Source: Neoarius graeffei
Lineage: Eukaryota > Chordata > Actinopteri > Siluriformes > Ariidae
DNA: 64,000 nt
NCBI RefSeq assembly: GCF_027579695.1
Contig: NC_083569.1
Location: forward strand, 72,302,149 to 72,366,148
Direction: 5' to 3'
This document shows, piece after piece, positions 11,308 through 23,300 of this stretch (position 1 is its first letter; each line of letters begins with the position of its first letter). The position numbers were made by a program, and so were the translations under genes. The notes under the pieces were generated by a model. The model saw only the letters and a program-made list of their open reading frames with translations, had not been told where the DNA came from and ran no database searches.

Positions 11308-14300
11308 CAGCAGTAGTAGCATTATCCATAGTAGACTAGCAGTAAGAAAACAACAAAAACAACAAATTATTTGGGTAGAGCTGAAATGGGGAAAGCAAAA
11401 ATACAGTGTGGGGTAGTAGTCTTTAAAAAGACTGTTTGGGTTTTGCGCTGTATCGATGGATTGATGATAGTAGACTAGCGAGAGTCGGCACGAGTTAACT
11501 CGGCAAGAAACCAGACTAGTGTGTGTGTGTGGCAAGCACTCACACGGTGGCCACGGTATGCAGACTCACTCACGTGACGTTGCGTCATGTTCGCGTCACG
11601 GGCTTAAAATAACCTACACACAAGATTTTATGATAGATTGATGATAGATTTTATAATAGTATTGATTTGTATGTAATAGTCCAATGTCCTGCATTTTGAC
11701 ATGGGTAAATGTGTTGGATCTGCTTAGCTACTATAGCCTGTTAGCCCCAGATTTTTTTTTTCCTCCATACATGAAGCCTACTCGCGACCCCCCTGGAGTA
11801 CCTCCGCGCCCCACCAGGGGGGCGCGCCCCCCCGGTTGAGAACCACTGGATTAAGGTCAGGACTTTGACTTGGCCATTCCAAAACATTAACTTTTATTCT
11901 TCTTTAACCATTCTTTGGTAGAACAACTTGTGTGCTTAGGGTCGTTGTCTTGCTGCATGACCCACCTTCTCTTGAGATTCAGCTCATGGACAGATGTCCT
12001 GACATTTTCCTTTAGAATTTGCTGGTATAATTCAGAATTCATTGTTCCATCAATGATGGCAAGCCGTCCTGGCCAAGATGCAGCAAAACAGGCCCAAACC
12101 ATGATACTACCACCACCATGTTTCACAGATGGGATAAGGTTCTTATGCTGGAATGCAGTGTTTTCCTTTCTCCAAACACAACGCTTCTCATTTAAACCAA
12201 AAAGTTCTATTTTGGTCTCATCCGTCCACAAAACATTTTTCCAATAGCCTTCTGGCTTGTCCATGTGATCTTTAGCAAACTGCAGACGAGCAGCAATGTT
12301 CTTTTTGGAGAGCAGTGGCTTTCTCCTTGCAACCCTGCCATGCACACCATTGCTGTTCAGTGTTTTCCTGATGGTGGACTCATGAACATTAGCCAATGTG
12401 AGAGAGGCCTTCAGTTGCTTAGAAGTTACCCTGGGGTCCTTTGTGATCTCGCTGACTATTACACACCTTGCTCTTGGAGTGATCTTTGTTGGTCGACCAC
12501 TCCTGGGGAGGGTAACAATGGTCTTGAATTTCCTCCATTTGTACACAATCTGTCTGACTGTGGATTGGTGGAGTCCAAACTCTTTAGAGATGGTTTTGTA
12601 ACCTTTTCCAGCCTGATGAGCATCAACAATGCTTTTTCTGAGGTCCTCAGAAATCTCCTTTGTTCGTGCCATGATACACTTCCACAAACATGTGATGTGA
12701 AGATCAGACTTTGATAGATCCCTGTTCTTTAAATAAAACAGGGTGCCCACTCACACCTGATCGTCATCCCATTGATTGAAAACACCTGACTCTAATTTCA
12801 CCTTCAAATTAACTGCTAATCCTAGAGCTTCACATACTTTTGCCACTCACAGATATGTAATATTGGATCATTTTCCTCAATAAATAAATGACCAAGTATA
12901 ATATTTTTGTCTCATTTGCTTAACTGGGTTCTCTTTATCTACTTTTAGGACTTATGTGAAAATCTGATGATGTTTTAGGTCATATTTATGCAGAAATATA
13001 GAAAATTCTAAAGGGTTCACAAACTTTCAAGCACCACTGTAGGGTGGGACGGCCTTGAACGAGGTACGTAACTCCCAACTGCTCCCCGGGTGCTGTTAGT
13101 ATGGCTGCCCACTGCTCTGGGTATGTGTGTGCTCATTGCTCACATGTGTGTGTTCACTGCTTCAGATGGGTTAAATGCAGAGAGGAATTTCACAAGCATG
13201 TGATAAATAAAGTTCTTCTTAATCTAAAGCGACAGTGGGTGAGGTTTGTGCAAACGAAGTGGGCAGATTTCGTGTTGCCTACTAATAATAAATCTGATTC
13301 ATCAAGTGTTCACCACCACCAGAACGACCACACTGGGAATTATTGGAGCAAAAAAAAACCCATTTATTTAATAAATGACATTTGATCTGACATTTGGACA
13401 ATTCGTCGATTCCCCTATTATCTCCCTCACACACATGCATGCACGCACACACGCATGCACATACAGACAGTGCACAAGACGCCGGATCATGAGCAACATT
13501 TACATGCTTGCGACATCTGATCTTATCATATCTGATGCAATTTAACAGGAAGAAAAATGCACGCATGCAATCATTATTATTAATTATCCCCTGCCCAAAT
13601 GAAGTTTGGTGGGGGATTTAGAAACGGGTTCTGTCCGGCCGGTCACATTTTCGTTTCTGGGCCATATCTTCATGAAACTTTGTATACATATCAAGCAACA
13701 TGTGAACTGGTGCCTTTTGCTCTTTTGGATTTTTTGGGGAAAAAAAAAGTATTTTTCAAATTTTTACTTAAAAAATAGATTTTGACTTAGTTTCTAAGAG
13801 CAATGTTCGTTTCCGGAGCATATATCCAAAACTATTCATGATACGGGTTTGAAACTTGGTACACATGTTAACAAGGTGACGCAGATGTGCCTTTTCATAC
13901 TAAGAAATTTGAGAAATTTTAATTTTTCATGTTTCCATGGAAACAATTTCAGACTTAGTCTCTCAGGTTAGTCTTGGGGGTAGGTTTTGTTCCTGGAGCA
14001 GAACTTGAAAACTATGAGTGGTATGGGCTTGAAAGTTGGTATATGTGTCAATTAAGTAATGTATATGTGCCTTCTGATACTAAGAAATGTGAGAAATTGT
14101 AATTTTTAGCTCACCTGGACCAAAGGTCTGGTGGGTTTATGCCATGGGCTGCTGAGGTCAGTGTAAAGAGGTAGGGTTGGTTGGTTTCCTGCAGCACAAC
14201 TTGAAAAATGTGACAAATAATATCTTGAAACTTGGTATATAGTTGGTATACAGGGCAGGGGATATAGATGACTGTCTTCTTGTTATTAACTGAAACGTGT

Positions 14301-17300
14301 TAAATGCTCTCAGATTGTAATATTGTAAGACTCAATTTGTTTTTAGTTTTGTTCAGGAAAACATGATGAAAGGTAACCACCGCGTTCTGCACCTCTCTCT
14401 CTCTCTCCATCGCTCCATCTTGCACGCTACAGAGGAAGACTGTCGTGAACTAGCAGTTTCTCATCTTGGGGGCTGGAAAATATAACCCTTTATTTCGGAA
14501 TATCTTTGACAATTATCTGCCCCTTCATCCGACATACAGTGGGGCAAAAAAGTATTTAGTTAGCCACCAATTGTGCAAGTTCTCCCACTTAAAAAGATGA
14601 GCGAGGCCTGTAATTTTCATCATAGGTACACTTCAACTATGAGAGACAGAATGAGAAAAAAAAATCCAGAAAATCACATTGTCTGATTTTTAAAGAATTG
14701 ATTTGCAAATTATGGTGGAAAATAAGTATTTGGTCAATAACAAAAGTTCATCTCAGTACTTTGTTATATACCCTTTGTTGGCAGTGACAGAGGTCAAACG
14801 TTTTCTATAAGTCTTCACAAGGTTTTCACACACTGTTGCTGGTATTTTGGCCCATTCCTCCATGCAGATCTCCTCTAGAGCAGTGATGTTTTGGGGCTGT
14901 CGCTGGGCAACATGGACTTTCAACTCCCTCCAAAGATTTTCTATGGGGTTGAGATCTGGAGACTGGCTAGGCCACTCCAGGACCTTGAAATGCTTCTTAC
15001 GAAGCCACTCCTTCGTTGCCCGGGCGGTGTGTTTGGGATCATTGTCATGCTGAAAGACCCAGCCACGTTTCATCTTCAATGCCCTTGCTGATGGAAGGAG
15101 GTTTTCACTCAAAATCTCACGATACATGGCCCCATTCATTCTTTCCTTTACACAGATCAGTCGTCCTGGTCCCTTTGCAGAAAAACAGCCCCAAAGCATG
15201 ATGTTTCCACCCCCATGCTTCACAGTAGGTATGGTGTTCTTTGGATGCAACTCAGCATTCTTTCTCCTCCAAACACGACAAGTTGAGTTTTTACCAAAAG
15301 TTCTATTTTGGTTTCATCTGACCATATGACATTCTCCCAATCCTCTTCTGGATCATCCAAATGCTCTCTAGCAAACTTCAGACGGGCCTGGACATGTACT
15401 GGCTTAAGCAGGGGGACACGTCTGGCACTGCAGGATTTGAGTCCCTGGCGGCGTAGTGTGTTACTGATGGTAGCCTTTGTTACTTTGGTCCCAGCTCTCT
15501 GCAGGTCATTCACTAGGTCCCCCCGTGTGGTTCTGGGATTTTTGCTCACCGTTCTTGTGATCATTTTGATCCCACGGGGTGAGATCTTGCGTGGAGCCCC
15601 AGATCGAGGGAGATTATCAGTGGTCTTGTATGTCTTCCATTTTCTAATAATTGCTCCCACAGTTGATTTCTTCACACCAAGCTGCTTACCTATTGCAGAT
15701 TCAGTCTTCCCAGCCTGGTACAGGTCTACAATTTTGTTTCTGGTGTCCTTTGACAGCTCTTTGGTCTTGGCCATAGTGGAGTTTGGAGTGTGACTGTTTG
15801 AGGTTGTGGGCAGGTGTCTTTTATACTGATAACGAGTTCAAACAGGTGCCATTAATACAGGTAACGAGTGGAGGATAGAGGAGCCTCTTAAAGAAGAAGT
15901 TACAGGTCTGTGAGAGCCAGAAATCTTGCTTGTTTGTAGGTGACCAAATACTTATTTTACCGAGGACTTTACCAATTAATTCATTAAAAATCCTACAATG
16001 TGATTTCCTGGATTCTTTCCCCCCATTCTGTCTCTCATAGTTGAGGTATACCTATGATGAAAATTACAGGCCTCTCTCATCTTTTTAAGTGGGAGAACTT
16101 GCACAATTGGTGGCTGACTAAATACTTTTTTGCCCCACTGTATAAGAATCCCAATCACTATCAGAATTCTCTCCAAAACGTGATTCCATATTGAGACTGG
16201 TGAAGAACACTGCGCATGGGAACGAAATTGATTCCTGAATTGTTACACATGTGACGTCACGCACCCCTTCGGGATCTTCCAGATGAGTCTCAGCAGATTC
16301 CATGAAAATCGGCTGATCTTATTGATTTTCCATTCATTTATGGCCTTTTGGATCAGCTATGGTTCGAAAACACATGGTCAATCAACATAATGATTGTTAC
16401 TTTGTACAAGGAGAAAAAGTGGGGTTTAGAGGCATTACATACACTTTAAAAAGTGATGCTAATTAATCAGGGAACTGTACAAATATATTAAATCCTGTGG
16501 TGTTTCTGATTTCTGTTTTCTATGTGCCTGATGCTGAAGTTAATGTTGTGTGCAGGTTTAGTAGTTCGACAGAACAGAGCACTGCCTCTAGACTGCTAAA
16601 GCGCCACCGCAGACGCAGGAAACAGCGTCCCCCAAGGCTGGAGAGGGTAATGCACGCTTTTATAATCAAACACATGGAGCTGAGTTTGTTGAGAGTTTGT
16701 TTGAAAGAACTAGTCCTTCTGTACAAAACTTGGTCATTTGTATTGTCACATTTTTGCTAACGAACTGGTCACCTTATTGAGTTTTCGGACTTTTCACTAG
16801 AATTGTATCTCTTCTCTCATTTCTTATCCAATTCCAGTTCTGATTGATGTTTTGAGTAAATCTTCCCATGAGGAACTAAACTTGGTTGTTTGTTTGTTGA
16901 TTTTTCCTGTTGTTTCAGTTAAATTGTATTTCCTCCCTCAATTCTCAATAGATTTTGGTTCGGATTGTTTTGTATGAAAGAATGAGTCATTCTGCTCAAA
17001 ATTCGGTCATTTGATACCCCTTTTCCACCAGATCAGTTCCAGGGCTGGTTCAGGGCCAGTGTTGGTGCTGGTTCACAACTCGTTCAACTTGTGAGCTAGC
17101 TGAGAACCAGTTTGCTTTTCCATCGCTCGCGGTGCTAAGCGGAGCCACGTCATTACGTCGCTGTAAACGTCAGTTACATCGCTGTATACGGAAGTTACGG
17201 CGCTACATTTACATAAACCTTGGTGCAAATATCAAAGCAAAAACAACACGGAAGAAGCAGCAGCGGCAACAACAACAATAATAATGGATGACTTGGTGTT

Positions 17301-20300
17301 TGTACAGTTGCTGCTTCTCGCCGCTTAAAAATGGCGATCTTTCGCGGTCTTGTTATTGTTGTTGGTCTTAACAACTCCGCCCCCCCCGCTGACATAAGCG
17401 GTTCTTTTCTCTGGCCCAGCAGAGAGTTGGTGCTAGCCTGGAACCGTTTTTTCTGGCCCCAGAGCCAGTTCTTTGTCAGTGGAAACAGAAAACCCGGTTC
17501 CAAACTAAGCACTGGCCCCGAACCAGCCCTGGAACTGCTTTGGTGGAAAAGGGGCAGTATTGTCATTTTTGCTAATGAGCTGCTAATTAGGTCAGCTTCA
17601 TGAATTTTGGGACTTCTCATTAGAATTGTAGCTCCTCTCTCAGTTCTCACCCGATTTCAGTTCTGATCTTCCCTCGGGGAACAAAATTTGGTCGTTTGTT
17701 TGTTGATTTTCCTGTTGTAAACAATTTTTCAGTTAAATCGTATCTCCTCCCTCAGTTCGTAATGGATTTCGGTTCTGATCGTTTTATTTCAAAGAACTCG
17801 ACCTTCTGCACAAAACTTGGTCATTGTATTTAAAATTTTTTTTGTGAACAAATTAGTAATTAGGTCGACTTAACACATTTTCTGCTGACTAGAATTGTAC
17901 CTCCTCTCTCGTATCATGTGAATTCAGTTCTGATCAATGTTTTGGGTAGATCTTCCCTCGGGAAACAAAATTTAGTCCTTTGTTGATTTTCCTGTTTGTA
18001 AACAATTTATCGTGGAGGTTGGTTCTCTCTCACATTGTCATATTTCATTTCTGTTTGATATTTTGGTCATCATGGTTGTTTTGATGGCAGGCCAGATGAG
18101 CTGCTATGTCCTTGATGTTCTGGTTGTTTTTCTCTTTGCTTATTATTTTTATTACTTTCTTGCAGGCATCATCTTTCAGTAGTGTGACCGACTCAACTAT
18201 GTCTTTGAATATCATCACAGTCACACTCAACATGGGTTAGTATGTTTCAGTGCATTCAGATTTATAGGATTTCCTCTTAGCGCAAATGCGTGTTTTATCA
18301 CCTTATGATTTTAGGTTGACTTGTACCACAGCACTGTTTAATTCTAGAATCTGATTGGTCAGAAAGTGTTGATTACATTTCTATACAGTTAGGTCCTAAA
18401 TATTTGGACAGAGACAACATTTTTCTAATTTTGGTTCTGTACATTACCACAATGAATTTTGAACAAAACAATTCAGATGCAGTTGAAGTTCAGACTTTCA
18501 GCTTTAATTCAGTGGGTTGAACAAAATGATTGCATAAAAATGTGAGGAACTAAAGCATTTTTTAAACACAATCCCTTCATTTCAGGGGCTCAAAAGTAAT
18601 TGGACAAATGAAATAATTGTAAATAAAATGTTCATTTCTAATACTTGGTTGAAAACCCTTTGTTGGCAATGACTGCCTGAAGTCTTGAACTCATGGACAT
18701 CACCAGACGCTGTGTTTCCTCCTTTTTAATGCTCTGCCAGGCCTTTACTGCAGCGGTTTTCAGTTGTTGTTTGTTTGTGGGCCTTTCTGTCTGAAGTTTA
18801 GTCTTTAACAAGTCAAATGCATGCTCAATTGGGTTGAGATCAGGTGACTGACTTGGCCATTCAAGAATATTCCACTTCTTTGCTTTAATAAACTCCTGGG
18901 TTGCTTTGACTTTATGTTTTGGGTCATTACCCATCTGTATTATGAAACGCCGACCAATCAGTTTGGCTGCATTTGAGCACACAGTATATCTCTGAATACC
19001 TCAGAATTCATCCGGCTGCTTCTGTCCTGTGTCACATCATCAATAAACACTAGTGACCCAGTGCCACTGGCAGCCATGCATGCCCAAGCCATCACACTGC
19101 CTCTGCCGTGTTTTACAGATGATGTGGTATGCTTTGGATCATGAGCTGTACCACGCCTTCGCCATACTTTTTTCTTTCCATCATTCTGGTAGAGGTTGAT
19201 CTTGGTTTCATCTGTCCAAAGAATGTTCTTCCAGAACTGTGCTGGCTTTTTTAGATGTTTTTTAGCAAAGTTCAATCTAGCCTTTTTATTCTTGAGGCTT
19301 ATGAGTGGCTCGCACCGTGCAGTGAACCCTCTGCATTTACTTTCATGCAGTCTTCTCTTTATGGTAGATTTGGATATTGATACGCCTACCTCCTGGAGTG
19401 TGTTGTTCACTTGGTTGGCTATTGTGAAGGGGTTTCTCTTCACCATGGAAATTATTCTGCGATCATCCACTACTGTTGTCTTCTGTGGGCGTCCAGATCT
19501 TTTTGCATTGATGAGTTCACCAGTGCTTTCTTTCTTTCTCAGGATGTACCAAACTGTAGATTTTGCCACTCCTAATATTGTAGCAATTTCTCGGATGGGT
19601 TTTTTCTGTTTTTGCAGCTTAAGGATGGCTTGTTTCACCTGGATGGAGAGCTCCTTTGACCGCATGTTTTCTTCACAGCAAAATCTTCCAAATGCAAGCA
19701 CCACACCTCAAATCAACTCCAGGCCTTTTATCTGCTTAATTGAGAATGACATAACGAAGGAATTTCCCGCACCTGCCCATGAAATAGCCTTTGAGTCAAT
19801 TGTCCAATTACTTTTGGTCCCTTTAAAAACTGGGTGGCACATGTTAAGGAGCTGAAACTCCTAAACCCTTTATCCAATTTTAATGTGGATACCCTCAAAT
19901 GAAAGCTGAAAGTCTGGACTTTATGTCCATTTCCATTATATAACTATAACTTGAATATGTTTCAGTAAACAGGTAAAAAAACAAAATTTGTGTCGGTGTC
20001 CAAATATATATGGACCTAACTGTATCTGCAGCTTTGGCTGTAGTTAAACGCACAGGGTTATAGAATTCACAGACGTATTTATATAATGTGCTTTGCCTCA
20101 CACTGCATCACAGCACTCTGCCTATGACAGCACATCATGTTGCATTTTATTTCTTACTTGTTTGTCGTCCTTGTGCTTATTAAAGATCTGAATGATGATT
20201 TTCCTTAAATGTGTTGACTGTTGACCCAACTGCTGTGTGTTTTTATTTGCATGTCTGTGTATGTGTTTAACAGAGAAGTATAATTTCCTGGGCATCAGTA

Positions 20301-23300
20301 TTGTGGGACAGAGCAATGAGCGAGGCGATGGAGGCATCTATATTGGCTCCATAATGAAGGGAGGAGCAGTGGCTGCTGATGGGCGAATTGAGCCTGGGGA
20401 CATGCTGCTTCAGGTGAGTGAGAAAGTGTGTGGGTGTGCGTGGGCAAGAAGGGGAAAGAGGGTGAAGGAATATTGGAAAATGTGACTAAAAGTGTGAATT
20501 ACCCACTATTATAATCCCTCATCAGTTCATTGTTTTAAAATATTTTGGGATTGTGTGACAATGTGTGGTTTGAATTTCAATTATACACACAAAGAAAAGA
20601 AAAGAAAAGTTAGGTCGATGAGATGTCAAAATACGGCCCTTTCATACACTCATTGAGCACTTTATTAGGAACACATACACACCTGCTCATTCATCTAACT
20701 GATTAATTAGCCATTTGTGCGGCAGCAATGCGTAAAAGGGATGTGGAGACTTACGGAGGCGGTGTACTTGTGTGGGGAACGTTTTCTTGGCACACTTTGG
20801 ACCAGGGCTTAATTTGAGCCGGAACATGACGGAACAAGATCCGGAACCTCCGTCGTCGGATCCGGCAGCTGTTTTCATTTCATTCGGTGTTCCGGCAGCT
20901 ATTTAAATGGATCAGATCACCTCCGTGACCATCACAAAGGGGAAAAAAAATCAAGCAATAAATTAAATAAATAAGTAAATAAAAATTTGGTTAGTGTTCG
21001 GTTTTGATTTTGATATCTGTTGTTGATTTCTCTCCTATGACATCCACAAAATCTATGCGAAAGGGGAAGGGGGGGGGACATGGGGTGTATACTTCCGCTC
21101 AATAGAACACCGGGTTTTTTGTAGCCGTTAGCTTGCGCTGTGAAAAAAATGGCAAAAAAACAAGAAAGCTTACTAAAATGTTTAAAATGAATTCTCCAAC
21201 TTGTTTTGTAAACCCTTTATTTCTTAACTATTACTTGAATTGATTGCACTTATGTTTGCTGGCACTGCTTTTAAATTATTCTCTTTTTTGGGCTTTTTCC
21301 ACCTTTATTGGATAGGACAGTGTAGAGACAGGAAATGAGCAGGAGAAAAACAGGGAGGGCTCGGAAAATGACCGCAGGTTGGAATCGAACCCGGGTCCCC
21401 GGATTTATGGTATGGCGCCTTACCCACCTGAGCCACGAAGTCCTGCTGGCACTGCTTTTAAATCCCCTACTTAAATCCTTAAAATGAGTCATTTAACTCA
21501 TGTCTTGTGTGATCTGATCTCCAATGGTGAAATAAACCGGTTGTGATATGAGTACAGTCTGTTATTTTAGAAGATAAATTTAATATATAGCCTAATAAAA
21601 AATAAGATTTTATAACATAATATCACGACATATTACTGTCTGTAACTGTTCGTCACTAAAGCGTTTTCTAAGATCATAATGTCTGATATTATTATTATTT
21701 TTTTTTACACACACAATAGGTGTGTGTGCGTAAAGTTATAGTAAACCACCCCCCGCCTTTTTTTTTTTGAGTCGCCGGACCCACCCACCTCCTGCGTTCC
21801 GGGACCTCCCACTTCACAAATTAAGCACTGCTTTGGACCAATCCACCATCACTTGAATGCCACAGACTATTTGAGTATTGTTGCTGACCATGTGCATCTG
21901 TTCATGGCCACAGTTTACTATTTTAAGCAAAAGTCATGTCAAACCGGTTTCTTGAACATGACAACAAGTTCAGTGTTCTTCAGTGGCCTTCCCATACCCC
22001 TTTTCCACTCAGGAAGCTTGAGGGCCGGTTCAGACCTGGTGCCAAATCTCGAACCAGTTCTTCATGTCTTGACAGCCAAATAAATCTGGATCAGGAAATC
22101 TGGTTCAAAAGCAGCAATAAACACTTTGCTGGCCTAGAACCAAGAACCGCTTATGTCAGGGGCTGCGGGTGGGATTATCGTGACCAAAAAGACCAACTAA
22201 AACTTTGAGACGACCATTTAAAAAAAAAAAGAGAGAGAGCTAGTACCTAATCTGCCCCAGGTCTTAAATATATTTATAGTGGTAGCTGGTGGGAAGGGCC
22301 GGCATGACCTACCAACCGGTCTGCTACATGTGATTGTGGATCGCATCCGAATCTGCTTCACTCACACTACTCAGCGAATCATGTGTGATATCCATCAGCG
22401 ACAACCACAGGTTTCAGGGAAAAAAACAACCCTGTTTTCTGACCTACAAAGAAAGAAAAGAAACACAATTTGCTTTTAAATGCTGTTTCTGAAATTCTGA
22501 TAATAAAAACAAAAATGGCCTATTAATTTCTGGTACTGATAGAGAAATAGAATGATCAAACGTACACGTACTGTTAATGCGCTTTTAATAATAAGTAGGC
22601 TAGAAAAACACTATTACAAAGGGGAATGCGCTGATACGACTCAAGCCCTATATGCTGTCATGGTAACACTGACAATAGCACAAAGTGCATAATGTTGAAG
22701 ATTGTCTCCAACATGAAAGTTCATGTGGTCGGCTATTTGGCCAATCATTCCAGCGCAACACAGTTCCTTTTAGTGATCTATCGCTAACAGAACATTCTCA
22801 TTATTCATACTTTTCGCGTTGGTGGAAATGGGATACCAGTCACCAGATCTGAATCCACTAGAGCAACCTTTAAAGCCGAAGACGGCCTTTCGATTTCATA
22901 AAATTGGTGAAATTTAGTTCCCTCTGAAATTCGGTCATTGTGATATATGTTTATTTCTGTAATATCTCAAAAGAACAGTCCATTCTGTTGCTGGGAAGTT
23001 ATTTAATTTGAGGGGATTCCCGAGCAAATAATGCGCATGAAATCGCTCGCTTCGCGCAGTCAAGCAGACAGAGGAAGTCCATGTGCAAATGCGCAGGTTT
23101 ACCTTCTTCTCCTTCTTTTGGGTTTTACAGCAGCTGGCATCCACAGTGTTGCATTACTGCCATCTACAGGTTTACCTTGACCGTGCACTGACAGTTCCAT
23201 CATCTCATCTCATCTCCTGTAGCCGCTTTATCCTGTTCTACAGGGTCGCAGGCAAGCTGGAGCCTATCCCAGCTGACTACGGGCGAAAGGCGGGGTACAC

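Larger units (their letters stand above)
11013..11848. mobile_element. hAT-type element inside the family C transposase gene
   Basis: The ends CAGGGGTTCTCAACC and GGTTGAGAACCACTG are inverted repeats of hAT type. A perfect 8-base target duplication GATTAAGG is at 11005-11012 and 11849-11856. No transposase frame is present; the interior holds two microsatellites. Confidence 0.92.
10811..12750 (-). pseudogene. Family C Tc1 transposase, broken by frameshift and hAT insertion
   Basis: The N-terminal part (from about 12660) begins [20 protein letters not shown], with the paired helix-turn-helix region and the first catalytic Asp ([11 protein letters not shown]). The second Asp is in [10 protein letters not shown]. 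One extra base near 11905 puts the frame out at EWLKKN, and a hAT element then separates off the C-terminal piece (10811 to about 10995, with [11 protein letters not shown] and the [16 protein letters not shown] end). The Glu of the catalytic triad falls in the disrupted stretch. Confidence 0.88.
10587..13039 (-). mobile_element. Tc1-like transposon family C
   Basis: TA is present on both sides (10585-10586 and 13040-13041). The inverted ends read CAGTGGTGCTTAAAAGTTTG on the left and the complement on the right. It is inserted in a SINE and carries a hAT element at 11013-11848. A solo end of the same family is at 38598-38829. Confidence 0.93.
10412..13230 (+). mobile_element. Chimeric SINE (family 1 head/core, family 2 tail) split by a Tc1 element
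   Basis: Bases 10412-10586 are the family 1 head and core up to CAAAGACATGTAGGTTA. After the Tc1 insertion the sequence resumes at 13042 with a different tail (GGACGGCCTTGAACGAGG, CTGCTCCCCGGGTGCTG, GGCTGCCCACTGCTCTGGG, TTAAATGCAGAG). The same tail, in reverse orientation, is at 61448-61640. The two parts therefore come from different repeat families. Confidence 0.65.
9630..16449 (+). mobile_element. TTAA-flanked (Kolobok-like) element occupying dvl2 intron, heavily nested
   Basis: The left end TTAAAGTGAATGTAATGCCTC (9630) is matched by an inverted right end GAGGCATTACATACACTTTAA (ending 16449). Both termini carry TTAA. Between them a THAP-type ATG frame begins at 10326, and the right side (around 16250-16300) shares GTGACGTCACG...TTCGGGAT..TTCCAGA with the smaller TTAA element at 4437-5129. 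About 5 kb of the span consists of later insertions: SINEs at 9692 and 10412, Tc1 family C with a hAT inside it, and Tc1 family B. What remains of the host element is roughly 2 kb and is not functional. Confidence 0.6.

Noticed and set aside
11149..11312. Short regularly spaced repeats that might suggest a CRISPR array
   Set aside because: They are GATA, TTA and TAG microsatellites without spacers, in a eukaryotic genome.
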